From Clostridia bacterium (lineage in GTDB: Bacteria; Bacillota; Peptococcia; DRI-13; SM3-B62), in NCBI GenBank assembly GCA_018432615.1, contig JAHDSQ010000003.1, positions 62,001 through 126,000 on the forward strand: a stretch of 64,000 bases of DNA, written 5' to 3'. The notes under the pieces are model-generated. The model was given only the letters and a program-made list of their open reading frames with translations. It ran no database searches and had not been told where the DNA came from. Position 1 is the stretch's first letter, and the number at the start of each line of letters is the position of its first letter. A program made the position numbers and the translations under genes. This document shows, one piece after another, positions 62,085-64,000 of the stretch.

Positions 62085-62135
62085 GTTGCCACCTGCCTCG
62101 CTTAAGAAGTGATTCGTTCTTCATGAGATGTTTGC

Positions 62136-62178
62136 AAAATCATAAGATTAGCATTTGACATGCTAGTCTTATGATTTT
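62136..62178. repeat. 18-bp inverted repeat between divergent genes
   Basis: AAAATCATAAGATTAGCA (62136-62153) and TGCTAGTCTTATGATTTT (62161-62178) pair over 18 bases with one T-G wobble, loop of seven. Located between the membrane zinc-ribbon gene (minus) and the glycosylase-like gene (plus), where no transcript should end; could be an operator, a small-RNA terminator or a MITE remnant. Confidence 0.6.
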
Positions 62179-62295
62179 ATTGGTTATATTATATCTTTTT
62201 GTGCGCCCAAATCAAAGGAAACTTGTTTGTGTTTAACCGAAAATATGGTAATATGGTTAAAGGGTTCCAAAAACCGGAAAGAGAAGGGCTTGCTA

Positions 62296-62727
62296 ATGAG
62301 ATTATGGTCACTCCACCCTGTATACCTTGATTCTAAAGGATTAACCGCTTTATGGCGCGAGGGACTGCTGGCCCAGAAAGTTCTGTTAGGAGAAACTAAA
62401 GGGTATCGTAATCATCCGCAGCTTTTAAGGTTTAAAGAATCATCAGACAGTTTGGCAGCCATTGGAACATATTTGCATTATGTCTGGCAAGAAGGGGAGA
62501 AAAGAAATTATAACTTTTCCCGGGAAAAGATTCTTTTTTATACAGATGATATAAAGCTGGAAGTTAACAGAGGACAAGTCCTTTATGAATTTAACTTGCT
62601 GCTTGCAAAGCTGAACAGAAGAAACGAAGCGAAATACAGGGAAATCTGTTCGCTCCGAGATGTTGTTGCCCATCCCCTGTTTATAATAAAAGAAGGGGAC
62701 GTGGAAAGCTGGGAAAGGGTTCATTAG
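62296..62727 (+). CDS. Pyrimidine-dimer DNA glycosylase-like protein (Pyr_excise family)
   Basis: A 143-residue protein from ATG 62296. The opening MRLWSLHPVYLDSKGLTALWREG then LLAQKVLLGETKGYRNHPQL is typical of the T4 endonuclease V-like Pyr_excise family, which removes UV dimers through an N-terminal amine; here the N-terminus is Met-Arg instead of the Thr-Arg of the phage enzyme after processing. Bacterial members are mostly untested. The frame is open back to 62227, without support. It ends on TTAG shared with ldh. Confidence 0.8.
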   Translation: MRLWSLHPVYLDSKGLTALWREGLLAQKVLLGETKGYRNHPQLLRFKESSDSLAAIGTYLHYVWQEGEKRNYNFSREKILFYTDDIKLEVNRGQVLYEFNLLLAKLNRRNEAKYREICSLRDVVAHPLFIIKEGDVESWERVH

Positions 62728-63665
62728 CTTGCGGTGTTGATAATGTTTTTAATCAGTCGTGCACTTTCCTGCAAAGCCGATTTTTCTTCGTTTGATATGG
62801 GCAGTTCAAAAACCGTGTGACGTCCTTTGGAATTCACAAGACATGGTAAACTAAGGCAAACATCCTTGATGCCATATTGTCCTTCAAGGAGTGAGGAAAT
62901 GGTTAGAATTGAGTTCTCATCTCTGAGGATTGCTTTAATAATGCGTCGTACGGCGAGAGCAATTGCGTAGTATGTTGCACCTTTACGTTCAATAATATGG
63001 TAGGCCGCATTTTTTACGTTGTTAAAAACTTCGATGTGGTTAAGGGAGGCATTTCCAAAGGAGGTATTTTGGGGTGATTCAAAGTGTGAGAGTCCTGTTC
63101 CGCCGATATTTGCCAGGCTCCACAAGGGAACCTCACTGTCACCGTGTTCACCTACGATATAGGCATGAACGTTGCGTGCGTCAATATCATAGTAGGTACT
63201 GATTTCCTGCCGGAAACGAGAACTGTCCAAAACAGTGCCGGACCCAATTACCTGATGAGGTGAAAGGTTAGAATTCTTCAAGGCTACATACGTTAAGACA
63301 TCTACGGGATTAGTGACAATCAGAAAAATGGCTGCGGGACAAATTGACGCAAGCCTTGTTATTAACTCTTTGATAATGACAGTGTTTCTCTCTGCCAGGT
63401 CTAAGCGCGTTTCATTGGGATTTTGATTAGCCCCGGCGGTGATAATGACGATTTTTGATCCTTTACAGTCTTCCAACTCGCCGGGAATGATGCGGACGGG
63501 ATGGATAAAGGAGGCACCGTCGTTAAGGTCCATGGCCTCACCCTCGGCTTTTTTTCTGTCTTTATCCACTAAAACCAGGTCGGAGACCATGCCGTCTCCC
63601 ACGAGGGCGAAAGCGATGCTGGCTCCGACAAAACCGGTTCCAATTATCGAAATTCGTGTGCTCAC
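62724..63665 (-). CDS. ldh: L-lactate dehydrogenase
   Basis: Reduces pyruvate to L-lactate with NADH. 313 residues. Nucleotide site ISIIGTGFVGASIAFAL and the VLVDKD acidic end; substrate loop ITAGANQNPNETRLDL with Gln at the position that separates lactate (Q) from malate (R) dehydrogenases; VTNPVDVLTY; GSGTVLDSSRFR; and catalytic His in YIVGEHGDSEVPLW. Complete, minus strand, single gene. Four-base convergent overlap with the glycosylase-like gene. Allosteric fructose-bisphosphate control is common but not visible here. Confidence 0.95.
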   Translation of the reverse strand: MSTRISIIGTGFVGASIAFALVGDGMVSDLVLVDKDRKKAEGEAMDLNDGASFIHPVRIIPGELEDCKGSKIVIITAGANQNPNETRLDLAERNTVIIKELITRLASICPAAIFLIVTNPVDVLTYVALKNSNLSPHQVIGSGTVLDSSRFRQEISTYYDIDARNVHAYIVGEHGDSEVPLWSLANIGGTGLSHFESPQNTSFGNASLNHIEVFNNVKNAAYHIIERKGATYYAIALAVRRIIKAILRDENSILTISSLLEGQYGIKDVCLSLPCLVNSKGRHTVFELPISNEEKSALQESARLIKNIINTAS

Positions 63666-63800
63666 TAAGATACACTCCTTGTTCTATATAGTCTTGTTCC
63701 CTTTATATCTTTTCAAAATGAGGGATTTGTATACTTAGAAGGTTCTTTGTGGGCAGAAGAATTGATTGATACAAAAAATTTGAGACAGGAGTGAAGTGTA

Positions 63801-64000
63801 ATGAAAGAGAATGTATATGCAGAGGAAAAAATCTATATGGGAAGATTGCCGCAAGGCAGCGATATTCTGGTGTCACTTGGTGAAATAGCCAAAAAAAACG
63901 GCATTAAGACAGGCCAAATTCAGATGATCGGTGCTGTCCAATGCGCGGTAGTGGGTTATTACGACCAAGATAACATGGCATATAAAACCCTGAAGCTCGA
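63801..64000 (+). CDS. PPC/DUF296 domain protein, N-terminal part (cut by window edge)
   Basis: The first 66 codons of a PPC (plants and prokaryotes conserved, PF03479) domain protein: EKIYMGRLPQGSDILVSLGE, AKKNGIKTGQIQMIGAVQCA, VVGYYDQDN. The family forms trimers; the bacterial function is unknown. ATG 63801 follows GGAGTGAAG. The remainder lies outside the window. Confidence 0.8.
   Translation, partial: MKENVYAEEKIYMGRLPQGSDILVSLGEIAKKNGIKTGQIQMIGAVQCAVVGYYDQDNMAYKTLKL

Overview
The window looks like chromosome from a Gram-positive, spore-former-type Firmicute, most likely a clostridial lineage such as the Peptococcaceae. This is an inference from gene order and style: a glycine T-box in front of glyQS, a ccpN/PPDK-regulator/ppdK run, recO with a YqzL-type micro-gene, dgt-dnaG-rpoD, trmK next to a Nif3/YqfO gene, AddAB, strong purine-rich Shine-Dalgarno sites and frequent TTG/GTG starts. 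By eye GC is around 40-45%, with more AT-rich accessory patches. No rRNA, transposase or CRISPR array was seen.

Layout. 1-1447 (minus): iron operon, DtxR-type regulator, feoA, feoB (cut by the window edge), with a promoter/operator at its head. 1488-3093: mgtE. 3238-4099 (minus): three small genes (DUF3467, a possible BECR-fold nuclease, DUF2283). 4418-17551: a complete type I BREX phage-defence operon, brxA-brxB-brxC-pglX-pglZ-brxL, preceded by a possible 38-residue membrane peptide. 17737-26676: housekeeping block (yqzL, recO, DUF4342 protein, Gly T-box, glyQ, glyS, ccpN, PPDK regulator, ppdK).

26677-32900 is an accessory island: lipoprotein, ECF sigma factor with its membrane partner, a Phd/ParE-type toxin-antitoxin pair, DUF3796 protein plus Xre repressor with a striking operator, a DUF1835-type protein, and decayed gene pieces. 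Two repeat copies that resemble the 3' tail of ppdK, each followed by a terminator, separate the cassettes, which suggests repeated insertion or recombination at the end of ppdK.

32987-45890 is core genome: dgt, dnaG, rpoD, two tRNAs, a gamma-glutamyltransferase-like gene with an altered nucleophile region, trmK, nif3-like, a zinc-ribbon coiled-coil protein, a class III aminotransferase, a MOSC protein, RNase P RNA on the minus strand, a methyltransferase and an orphan ilvN. 46025-64000 carries cstA, addB-addA, a HAD phosphatase, ychF, a Cys-rich micro-protein, a degenerate Nudix protein, speE-speB (agmatine to spermidine), four tRNAs, citrate synthase, a membrane zinc-ribbon protein, a pyrimidine-dimer-glycosylase-like protein, L-lactate dehydrogenase and the start of a PPC/DUF296 gene.

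The main functional themes are iron uptake under metal control, phage defence (BREX with neighbouring small modules), pyruvate/PEP interconversion (PPDK, its regulator, CcpN, LDH, citrate synthase) and polyamine synthesis.
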